From positions 1 to 27,201 of IMG/VR virus record IMGVR_UViG_3300020731_000071: a stretch of 27,201 nucleotides of DNA. The stretch is one strand, 5' to 3'. This DNA is from a virus. Positions 21,929-27,201 of this stretch are shown in pieces. Position 1 is the first letter of the stretch. Each line of letters starts with the position of its first letter. Both the position numbers and the translations under genes were made by a program. Under the pieces are notes generated by a model. The model did no database searches. It saw nothing but the letters and a program-made list of their open reading frames with translations, and was not told the origin of the DNA.

Positions 21929-22492
21929 ATGACCAAGATGATTGATGAATTTGCGAATTGGACGGATGTTCCGCTGGAACGCCTGAAGTCTCTGACACCG
22001 AATATGCGCAAAGCCTTCGCGCACCACAACATCGCCACCGCCGGCCAGTTCGCCGCAGTCGGTGATCTGAAAAATCTGCTGACCTACGGCGTGGGCATCG
22101 GCACCATCCAGAAGGCTTGCACCAGCGTACACGACGAACTCCTCAGTTTGGGTTACACGTTCGCCCCGCAAGCGGAGCCGGGCGTGACGGCGTCCGAGAA
22201 CGTCGAGACGGTGCGGGTAGACGCTAAGTCGGCCATTATCGACGAGCAACGCATGTACATCCAGAACCTCGAAGCGCGCGCGGTCACCCTCGAAATCGAA
22301 CTGAACCACGCCCTCGAGAAGATCTCGGCCAACACCACCGGGAGCCAGCCGGCGCACAACCAGCACGCGGCTTTTGTTGAAGAGTTTGTCCTGCGTCGCG
22401 CCAGCGCGGTCACGGGCGAGTTGACCGGGGCGCAAGCCGTGTACGAGGCCAACAAGGCGTGGCAGCGTATCGTCGAAGTGTGCGGGGAGTGA
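21929..22492 (+). CDS. Phage protein with helix-hairpin-helix-like N-terminus, function unknown
   Basis: The 187-residue protein has an N-terminal helical block (about 17-68: LKSLTPNMRKAFAHHNIATAGQFAAVG and LLTYGVGIG) that resembles the helix-hairpin-helix arrangement of the RNA polymerase alpha C-terminal domain. A short coiled coil follows (about 105-132), then FVEEFVLRRASAVTGELTGAQAV. AAGGGCGAG precedes the ATG. It is the first gene of the second plus-strand operon. DNA binding is a guess from the fold pattern. A conventional annotation would be hypothetical protein. Confidence 0.65.
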   Translation: MTKMIDEFANWTDVPLERLKSLTPNMRKAFAHHNIATAGQFAAVGDLKNLLTYGVGIGTIQKACTSVHDELLSLGYTFAPQAEPGVTASENVETVRVDAKSAIIDEQRMYIQNLEARAVTLEIELNHALEKISANTTGSQPAHNQHAAFVEEFVLRRASAVTGELTGAQAVYEANKAWQRIVEVCGE

Positions 22493-22497
22493 AGCGC

Positions 22498-22683
22498 ATG
22501 ACGCTTATGCAATTGATCGCAGCGGTTGTCCGGGCCGATTTCCTGACGGACCAAGAGGCCGTCGAACTGGTGCAGGAACTGACCGCGCCCATCGTGGTCA
22601 ACACCGACCGGCTGCTTGCCAACTGGAAACTGGACTGGCGCGACAACAAGCTGGTCAACACGGCGGGAGAGAAGAATGTTTAA
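22498..22683 (+). CDS. Small hypothetical phage protein (61 aa)
   Basis: The protein starts MTLMQLIAAVVRADFLTDQEAVEL and ends KLVNTAGEKNV. It is mainly helical with a short hydrophobic start but no true membrane segment. GGGGAG lies eight bases before the ATG. Its end overlaps the next gene by eight bases. I do not recognise it. Confidence 0.6.
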   Translation: MTLMQLIAAVVRADFLTDQEAVELVQELTAPIVVNTDRLLANWKLDWRDNKLVNTAGEKNV

Positions 22684-22936
22684 GATCGTCTACCCCGAGG
22701 AGATCATGCTGGCCCGGATCAAGGTGCTGGAAGCCGAAGTCGAGCGGCAGCGGGAAGCACTGAGGGCCGTCCGCGACACCGGCATTGGCTTCCCCACCGG
22801 GCAGGCGATCAAGAAGATCACCGAGGCCGTGGGTATGCTGGGCCGGGGCGAGGGTGACGCGGCCGCGCGTGAGCTGCTGGGTGCCATTGTCTACACGGCG
22901 GCGGCGGTCAAATTCATCCGGGAGGACTGGGAGTGA
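22676..22936 (+). CDS. Small coiled-coil hypothetical protein (86 aa)
   Basis: Residues ~10-32 form a heptad-rich helix (IMLARIKVLEAEVERQREALRAV in pattern). The rest is helical with a hydrophobic Ala-rich stretch (LLGAIVYTAAAVKFI) near the C-terminus. GGAGA lies six bases before the ATG, and the start is inside the end of the previous gene. The stop overlaps the next start (GTGA). Function is unknown. Confidence 0.6.
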   Translation: MFKIVYPEEIMLARIKVLEAEVERQREALRAVRDTGIGFPTGQAIKKITEAVGMLGRGEGDAAARELLGAIVYTAAAVKFIREDWE

Positions 22937-23019
22937 TCGCGCCGGGCCTCCGGCAATGGTTGTGGGTGAATTTCGGCTGGGACGTATACGACTGGGCCGA
23001 TGAAGATCTGAGGTTTTGA
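22933..23019 (+). CDS. Trp-rich microprotein (28 aa)
   Basis: A GTG overlapping the previous stop (GTGA) and preceded by GGAGG at seven bases opens a 28-residue frame with four Trp residues (WLW, GWD, DWAD) and an acidic C-terminus. The excellent binding site and the coupling are the reasons to call it. A coding role is still uncertain at this length. No function is known. Confidence 0.5.
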   Translation: MIAPGLRQWLWVNFGWDVYDWADEDLRF

Positions 23020-23020
23020 T

Positions 23021-23287
23021 ATGGAAGATGATGCAATCCCCCGGTGGGCGCTGGACGAGGCCGCGAAGCGGCTGAACGAGGCACTTGGCTGTCTCCTTTA
23101 CGGGAACGAAAGCGGCGCAACCAAAGTCCTCGCCCGCATGATCGTGAGGCACGAGAAGCCACCCGTCGATCCTGACGAGGAGGCGGTGAAGCGGATACTC
23201 AGTTGTGTGCTGATGTTTGTTAGGGACGACCAACTTTTTCGCGCCGCCCTCGCGCAGTACAAGAAGGAGATTGGCCGTGACTGTTGA
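23021..23287 (+). CDS. Small hypothetical phage protein (88 aa)
   Basis: A charged, helical protein (WALDEAAKRLNEALGCLLYG at the start, then KKEIGRDC at the end). It starts one base after the previous stop, with TGAGG nine bases upstream, and overlaps the next gene by 11 bases. No domain is recognised. Confidence 0.6.
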   Translation: MEDDAIPRWALDEAAKRLNEALGCLLYGNESGATKVLARMIVRHEKPPVDPDEEAVKRILSCVLMFVRDDQLFRAALAQYKKEIGRDC

Positions 23288-23525
23288 CCTTGAGAAGCAC
23301 GCCGAGGCGATCTTGCGCCTAGCTGGCATCCCAGACAATTTGCCGTATTCGCCTACCGCATGGGACGAAGCACGAAACGCCATCCTCGCTGCCTGCCGCG
23401 CGCTGGCAGAGGATGCTGCGAAGGCTGGATACGCCAAGGGGTTTGTGGACGGATACCGCCAATCCACGTTTCGGGAGATGACTCCCGAATTCGACCCCGC
23501 CAGCGTGATCGAGGTGACGAAATGA
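23277..23525 (+). CDS. Small hypothetical phage protein (82 aa), GTG start
   Basis: AAGGAG at seven bases before a GTG supports this start; the overlap with the preceding gene is 11 bases. The protein is helical (HAEAILRLAGI, AILAACRALAEDAAKAGYAKGFVDGYR). The GYAKGFVDGYR segment is common in small phage and prophage proteins of unknown role. Its stop overlaps the next ATG (ATGA). Confidence 0.6.
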   Translation: MTVDLEKHAEAILRLAGIPDNLPYSPTAWDEARNAILAACRALAEDAAKAGYAKGFVDGYRQSTFREMTPEFDPASVIEVTK

Positions 23526-23752
23526 CTGACGAAGTTGAAGCTGTAGCGCGGCGGCTGACGAAGGCGCAGCGGTACGCAATCATGATTTTGTCCGATATCT
23601 GGGCATCAAGGGCGATTGCCGGCCGAGTAATATGGTTGCCGCCGTCAATTCTTGAAATGGCTGCACCGTTACGGACCGGGCACGAGCGCGTTCGTTTGAC
23701 GCCATTGGGAATGTCTGTCCGCGCCTATCTTTTGGAGCACCCCAATGACTGA
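23522..23752 (+). CDS. Small possible winged-helix protein (76 aa)
   Basis: The protein begins MTDEVEAVARRLTKAQRYAIM and ends with VRLTPLGMSVRAYLLEH. The final LTPLG-VR-YL pattern looks like the last strand and helix of small winged-helix proteins, but the evidence is slight. The ATG is coupled to the previous stop by ATGA, with GAGG seven bases upstream. Confidence 0.55.
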   Translation: MTDEVEAVARRLTKAQRYAIMILSDIWASRAIAGRVIWLPPSILEMAAPLRTGHERVRLTPLGMSVRAYLLEHPND

Positions 23753-24125
23753 CCTGTCAGACCTCATTGCGCGCGTGGAGGCCGCTACCGGGCCGGATCG
23801 GGAATTGGATGACGCCATCGCTGATGCAATTTTTACCGGCAGACATCGATGCTGCATCAAAGGGCTTTCCGATGAATCTGGCGGCATGTGGATGTTTACT
23901 TACCCGGACGGCTCTATTGGTTCATCGTTGCGCTTTACCGGCAGCACCGACGCCGCTTTGACGTTGGTACCGGAGGGGTGGGTTTTTTCCGTTGATACGC
24001 TGGACGGTTATCCTGATGCCGTTGTGGGCAATAATCAGCGTTCAATCGTTCGCGCCGATTATATTCGCGCCGCCACCCCAGCCCTAGCCCTCTGCGCAGC
24101 AGCCCTGAAAGCGAGGAACCCATGA
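23745..24125 (+). CDS. Hypothetical phage protein of the RVEAATGPDRELD type (126 aa)
   Basis: The N-terminus LIARVEAATGPDRELDDAIA, the middle block STDAALTLVPEGWVF and the C-terminus ATPALALCAAALKAR form a pattern common in prophage and phage proteins of GC-rich proteobacteria. It may correspond to the family called phage ABA sandwich domain. No function is known. It overlaps the previous gene by eight bases and the next by four (ATGA). Confidence 0.65.
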   Translation: MTDLSDLIARVEAATGPDRELDDAIADAIFTGRHRCCIKGLSDESGGMWMFTYPDGSIGSSLRFTGSTDAALTLVPEGWVFSVDTLDGYPDAVVGNNQRSIVRADYIRAATPALALCAAALKARNP

Positions 24126-24571
24126 CCCCCACCACCGAAGCGCCCGTTTATTTGGTCGAAACAACGCCAGCCACAAAACCCGACAACTGCCCGACTTGCG
24201 GCGATCCTGCTAACGTGTTTTGCAGCGACGGCTTTCATGCGCCGGGCAAGACGTACTGGCCTGCCGAAGCGCCAGACGCCGTGGAGCGGGTCGCGCGGGC
24301 CTTGGCGGAGATGGACGGTATCAAAATTTGCAGCTCCGCGCTGTATGCGTTTTCGTCATACGGGTCACGCGCCCGCGCCGCCATTGCCGCGATGCCCGGA
24401 GGCGGCCCCGGCGCTTGGGTACCAGCGGATCATCTGGCCGAGGCTAACCGTGAGATAGCGCGGCTGCGGGAAGCGTTGGAGTGGTTGCAGGACAATCAAC
24501 TTTGCGGCTTGGTTAAGCGAGAGGAAGTTGTTTCCGCAGTCCTGAAAGGACAAGCTGATGACCCTGCTTGA
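24122..24571 (+). CDS. Hypothetical protein with CxxC zinc motif (149 aa)
   Basis: Residues 23-39 hold CPTC, then Cys34 and His39, a plausible small zinc site. Residues ~55-75 are a helical block (AVERVARALAEMDG) and ~102-120 a coiled-coil-like helix (LAEANREIARLREALEWL). The mosaic of common small phage segments suggests recombination between such genes. It overlaps its neighbours by four and 14 bases. Confidence 0.6.
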   Translation: MTPTTEAPVYLVETTPATKPDNCPTCGDPANVFCSDGFHAPGKTYWPAEAPDAVERVARALAEMDGIKICSSALYAFSSYGSRARAAIAAMPGGGPGAWVPADHLAEANREIARLREALEWLQDNQLCGLVKREEVVSAVLKGQADDPA

Positions 24572-24806
24572 AATGCTGAAGCGTGAGCAGCCGATGGCCG
24601 CAAGCTATAGCTGGCTCCGGAACGACTGCGGGATGCCGGCGACGGCCACTATCATCAAGTCCGTGCCCGACATCATCGCGGCGCTGGAGGCTGCTGAGGA
24701 GCTAATAGGCTTCCGCCTCGAGCAACTCCACGACGACAAATGCGGGTGGGATTGCTCTTGCGGGCTTGACGAGACTCTGGGCAAATACAGGAAGGCTATG
24801 TCATGA
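24558..24806 (+). CDS. Small hypothetical phage protein (82 aa)
   Basis: Helical, with a Cys-containing C-terminal part (CGWDCSCGLDETLGKYRKAM). The Cys-x3-Cys-x-Cys cluster could bind metal, but the pattern is not a known finger. It overlaps the previous gene by 14 bases and the next by four (ATGA). Confidence 0.55.
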   Translation: MTLLEMLKREQPMAASYSWLRNDCGMPATATIIKSVPDIIAALEAAEELIGFRLEQLHDDKCGWDCSCGLDETLGKYRKAMS

Positions 24807-25033
24807 CGAAAGTTAACAATTCGATGTTGTACTGCTCATGCTCTGACCCGCGCTGTAGCGTCGGGTGCCGGCTTTATCGTCGCCAGCTACCCACAACAGC
24901 CCCCATCTGGACCACACCGCAGCGGCCAGCAACTCAAGGGTGGGAATGCCCGCGCTGTCATTCCGTGATGGGTCCGCACGTGCCTTCGTGCGTTTCGTGC
25001 AAACCCAATCCAATGCAGGGGCCGACATCATGA
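24803..25033 (+). CDS. Small zinc-ribbon phage protein (76 aa)
   Basis: Residues 49-66 form a clear zinc ribbon (WECPRC, then ten residues, then CVSC). An N-terminal group of four Cys (11, 13, 18, 22) may bind a second metal. Small single-ribbon proteins like this are common in phage accessory regions. Function is unknown. The stop overlaps the next ATG (ATGA). Confidence 0.6.
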   Translation: MTKVNNSMLYCSCSDPRCSVGCRLYRRQLPTTAPIWTTPQRPATQGWECPRCHSVMGPHVPSCVSCKPNPMQGPTS

Positions 25034-25464
25034 CTGACATCGACGATCTGCTGGCGCGGTTGGATGAACTTGGCAAAGCCGGTAAGGCAGCGGATGTCGT
25101 GACGATATGGGGGCAGTCCGCCGCCGTGATCCGCGCGCTGCGGGCTGGGCGCGAGTGGAGGCCGATTGACAGCGCGCCGAGGGATGGGACGGAAATACTC
25201 ATCTATGCCAATGGCATGGCCATACAGGCTTGGTTTTGCAGGGGAGGGTGGAGCAGCGATACGCCGGCCTATCCCGCCGAATATGATGGAGCCATTTGGT
25301 GTGCCTTCGATGATGCAATTCAGTTTGAGGTTGAGGAAACGCCTTTCGGTTTTCATGATGGAGCCGTGACCCACTGGCAGCCCCTCCCGGAGGGCCCTGC
25401 ATCATGCGGCCACGCCGTGCAGTCCCCCGAATGCGCCAGCGCCCACAAGGAGTCGACATCATGA
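25030..25464 (+). CDS. DUF551-like phage protein (144 aa)
   Basis: Residues ~43-128 follow the DUF551 pattern: WRPIDSAPRDGTEILIYA at the start and VTHWQPLPEGP at the end. The N-terminus is helical (IDDLLARLDELGKAGKAADVV). DUF551 proteins are common in phages and prophages with no known function. The ATG is coupled to the previous stop and the stop to the next ATG, both by ATGA. The last 20 residues look like read-through of a former junction. Confidence 0.75.
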   Translation: MTDIDDLLARLDELGKAGKAADVVTIWGQSAAVIRALRAGREWRPIDSAPRDGTEILIYANGMAIQAWFCRGGWSSDTPAYPAEYDGAIWCAFDDAIQFEVEETPFGFHDGAVTHWQPLPEGPASCGHAVQSPECASAHKESTS

Positions 25465-25754
25465 CTGACAAATACCGCATCCGGGACATCAGGTCCTCGA
25501 ACGTAGTCTTCCATCTGGGGGACAAGAGCATCGTGTTCAAAGCGGACGGCACGATTGACATGGATCCGGCGTGGCGAGACCAGCCCGACGAGGCCGCGCG
25601 TGCGTTTATCGAGGCGTTGACGCAGTTGTACCCTTCAGTCCTCGAGGACGCGGTGCGCGACATGCGCGAGCGTGCAGCGAAAGAGGCTGATGACTTTTGG
25701 GATTTGGAATCGGCAACGGATCGCATCCGGGCGCTGCCATTGAGGAGCAAGTGA
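25461..25754 (+). CDS. Small hypothetical phage protein (97 aa)
   Basis: It starts MTDKYRIRDIRSSNVVFHLGDKSIVFKADG, beta-rich, then turns helical (DEAARAFIEALTQ, DMRERAAKEADDFWDL). No family recognised beyond general likeness to small phage proteins. The first 17 bases around the start repeat those of the previous gene. Confidence 0.6.
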   Translation: MTDKYRIRDIRSSNVVFHLGDKSIVFKADGTIDMDPAWRDQPDEAARAFIEALTQLYPSVLEDAVRDMRERAAKEADDFWDLESATDRIRALPLRSK

Positions 25755-25945
25755 TGGCATATTTTGTAGCTAAGTTGTTCGCCACCGCTTTGGCGTTCCT
25801 GTGGCCCGCCACGACATTCTACATCATGGCCAATGGTCCCATCCACACGGAGACTGGGAGCCGCGTTGCAGTCGCAGTGGTATTCTCTACGCTGTTCTGC
25901 ATGATCGGAACCCTCGTCGCGATAGTCTGGACAATCCTGCCGTGA
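25754..25945 (+). CDS. Small protein with two membrane helices (63 aa)
   Basis: Two hydrophobic segments, about residues 4-26 and 38-62, are joined by a short polar loop (NGPIHTETGSR). This is the layout of class II holins, but there is no charged C-terminal tail and no lysis gene next to it, so a holin role is only possible. GAGGAG lies seven bases before the ATG, which overlaps the previous stop by one base (TGATG). Confidence 0.6.
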   Translation: MAYFVAKLFATALAFLWPATTFYIMANGPIHTETGSRVAVAVVFSTLFCMIGTLVAIVWTILP

Positions 25946-26118
25946 CTGAGAAAATGGACCGCATCGATACGACTGCCAACAACATCCGAGACGCGATCAG
26001 GCGGCATCTGGACCCTGATGCACGGGTGGGCGAACTGACGCACGATGAACTGCGCGCGATTGCCAAGGCCGCGATTTACGCTTGGGTGCTCAGCGGCATC
26101 GACTACGGCTATGAATAG
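25942..26118 (+). CDS. Small hypothetical helical protein (58 aa), GTG start
   Basis: A GTG overlapping the previous stop (GTGA) opens a helical, charged protein (NNIRDAIRRHLDPDARVGELTHDEL, ending SGIDYGYE in pattern). An internal ATG at 25954 is an alternative. Function unknown. It is the last of the tightly coupled set. Confidence 0.55.
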   Translation: MTEKMDRIDTTANNIRDAIRRHLDPDARVGELTHDELRAIAKAAIYAWVLSGIDYGYE

Positions 26119-26157
26119 GGGATATTACCCTAACGCACCCCTGACGTGAGAGAGAAC

Positions 26158-26583
26158 ATGGAAAACGAAAACCCAGTGAACCTGATCGACACCCTGACCC
26201 CCCGCCAGAAGCAGATGCTGCGGCTCATTGGGGAAGGGTACATGGTCAAGCAGATCAGCCACCAGCTGGGCTTGGCCGAGCGCACGGTGAACAACCACGT
26301 CGCTGGGATCAAGGCCAAGCTGAAGGCGCGCAACATGACACACGCGGCCATCATGCTGAACCGTGCGGAGAACAACGGACCCACGCTCGATTGGTGGTAC
26401 AACGAGGGGCGGCGCGAGACACGCGCCAAGATCGTGGCGTGGCTGCGGGATCAGGCCGACGAGTACAGCGACGAGCTGTTGCCGCACAACATCTCGGTCG
26501 ATACGTCGTACTTGGCCAGCTTGATAGAGCGCGAAGTTTACGAGCCCAATCTTGCCGACACAGATGAGGCGCGCATCCTGTGA
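26158..26583 (+). CDS. LuxR/GerE-type helix-turn-helix regulator
   Basis: Residues 13-69 of this 141-residue protein match the LuxR C-terminal DNA-binding domain: LTPRQKQMLRLIGEGYMVKQ, QLGLAERTVNNHVAGIKAKL, then MTHAAIMLNR. There is no receiver or autoinducer-binding domain; the remaining ~70 residues are charged and of unknown role. Such stand-alone domains act as transcription factors, so it may control phage or host genes. I chose the ATG preceded by GAGAG; an in-frame GTG at 26146 is possible. A 39-base gap separates it from the preceding gene, so it may have its own promoter. Confidence 0.75.
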   Translation: MENENPVNLIDTLTPRQKQMLRLIGEGYMVKQISHQLGLAERTVNNHVAGIKAKLKARNMTHAAIMLNRAENNGPTLDWWYNEGRRETRAKIVAWLRDQADEYSDELLPHNISVDTSYLASLIEREVYEPNLADTDEARIL

Positions 26584-26624
26584 CGCACAAGGGCCGGTGG
26601 TAAATCCGGCGCTGGCATGGTATA

Positions 26625-26646
26625 GGCGGGCCCATGAAAGCCCGCC
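26625..26646 (+). promoter_or_regulatory. Hairpin with the start codon in its loop
   Basis: GGCGGGC (26625-26631) and GCCCGCC (26640-26646) form a perfect seven-pair GC stem with the eight-base loop CCATGAAA, which contains the ATG at 26634. Confidence 0.6.
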
Positions 26647-27201
26647 TGTCCTTCGCGCTCTTGCTGCTTGCCGCGCCAGCCGCGCACGCCCAGCAGATCA
26701 GCGCTGACCGGCCCGGCGTCGGTAGCGATCCGGAAGTCGTGCCCCAGTTCGTCTTGCAGCCCGAGATGGGCACAGATGGCCGCGAGATCCGTATCGGCGT
26801 GGCCGGCGGCGTCGAGATCGACCGCGACGAGGACAACTGGGCTGCAAAGTTCCGCTTGGCGGACAACGACACGATCAAAACATCGGTGAAACTGTCGCGT
26901 AAAGACGACACCGGGCGCATCGGGATCGAGGTGCCGCTCAACGTGGCGGCGGCCCACTGGCTGAACGTGACGCTCGACGCGCAGATGTATGCGCAGCGCT
27001 CGAGCAACGTGTACGCTGCCGAGTTCAACTTCGCACCCACTGGCCGCCTGACGATCACGCCCACGCTCTACCACGACACCAAGACGCAGGCCGCGCTGTT
27101 CGGCGCGTGGGTGCCGCCCGCGCACGACAACATCCAGCTGGACATCGGATACTACCAGCACCGCGCGGTCGTCGGGATCAGCGCGGCCATCGACTTTTCG
27201 G
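26634..27201 (+). CDS. Exported, probably outer-membrane beta-barrel protein, C-terminus beyond window
   Basis: The 189 visible residues start with a classic signal peptide: a short basic start (MKAR), a hydrophobic core and AHA before the likely cleavage at QQ. The mature part begins SADRPGVGSDPEVVPQFVLQPEMG, resembling the start of the Phenol_MetA_deg/transporter-type outer-membrane family, and continues with alternating polar and hydrophobic residues typical of beta strands (IRIGVAGGVEIDRD, LRLADND-like repeats, GIEVPLN). The frame is open to the edge. Exported barrels are unusual in phages but could alter the host surface. The family match is by eye only. Confidence 0.55.
   Translation, partial: MKARLSFALLLLAAPAAHAQQISADRPGVGSDPEVVPQFVLQPEMGTDGREIRIGVAGGVEIDRDEDNWAAKFRLADNDTIKTSVKLSRKDDTGRIGIEVPLNVAAAHWLNVTLDAQMYAQRSSNVYAAEFNFAPTGRLTITPTLYHDTKTQAALFGAWVPPAHDNIQLDIGYYQHRAVVGISAAIDFS

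Noticed and set aside
25754-25945. Holin
   Set aside because: Two membrane helices fit, but no endolysin or spanin is nearby and the usual charged tail is missing, so I left it as a small membrane protein.
26351-27161. Long open frames on the minus strand at the right end
   Set aside because: They oppose the LuxR-type gene and the signal-peptide gene, both of which have clear protein features on the plus strand.

Overview
The window is part of a tailed double-stranded DNA phage genome (Caudoviricetes). The evidence is a complete packaging and head module: small and large terminase, portal, scaffold, major capsid protein, capsid-associated proteins, a head-to-tail connector and a collagen-like fibre. 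Portal size, gene order and the absence of a tape-measure gene in the visible part point to a podovirus, but the tail genes are not all present, so this is inference. The GC-rich DNA, frequent GTG starts and GGAG-type ribosome binding sites suggest a GC-rich proteobacterial host, possibly an alphaproteobacterium. No host-diagnostic gene is visible. No integrase, polymerase, lysis enzyme or tRNA gene was seen.

Layout. The minus strand from 17333 down to 1 carries the structural module, read right to left: a zinc-binding protein of unknown role (16767-17333), small terminase, a gap with GC-rich palindromes and two sigma70-like promoters, large terminase, portal, an N4 Gp49-family protein, two very small genes, a GroES-like co-chaperonin, scaffold, a conserved protein, a capsid-associated protein, major capsid protein, a double hairpin terminator, two small structural proteins, a run of basic Gly-Gly-motif proteins (including DUF6496- and DUF6321-like members), the connector, a ParB-fold protein, a small cysteine protein and the fibre, which runs off the left edge.

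The region 17334-17889 has no convincing gene. It holds three TTACACCG repeats, a 67-bp imperfect palindrome, a 12-bp-arm palindrome, an AT-rich tract and one copy of a conserved 34-42 bp element. It lies between the two divergent modules and is a candidate origin or control region.

The plus strand from 17890 carries first a four-gene operon: two tiny membrane peptides, a 520-residue cysteine-rich protein and a di-zinc M20/M28-type peptidase. A strong terminator closes it. Then come 1.2 kb of non-coding DNA with a 334-bp satellite array, two more copies of the conserved element in opposite orientations, and a 50-bp duplicated unit. From 21929 to 26583 follow fifteen small, tightly overlapping genes, mostly unknown, ending with a LuxR-type DNA-binding protein. 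The last, incomplete gene (26634 onward) encodes an exported, probably outer-membrane, protein.

How the parts work together: the large terminase and portal, with small terminase, package DNA into a shell built from capsid protein on the scaffold, with the phage GroES probably helping capsid folding. The connector closes the head and the fibre probably contacts the host. The plus-strand genes look like early or accessory functions. The operon at 17890-20739, flanked by directly repeated elements, is the part most likely to hold an undescribed system.
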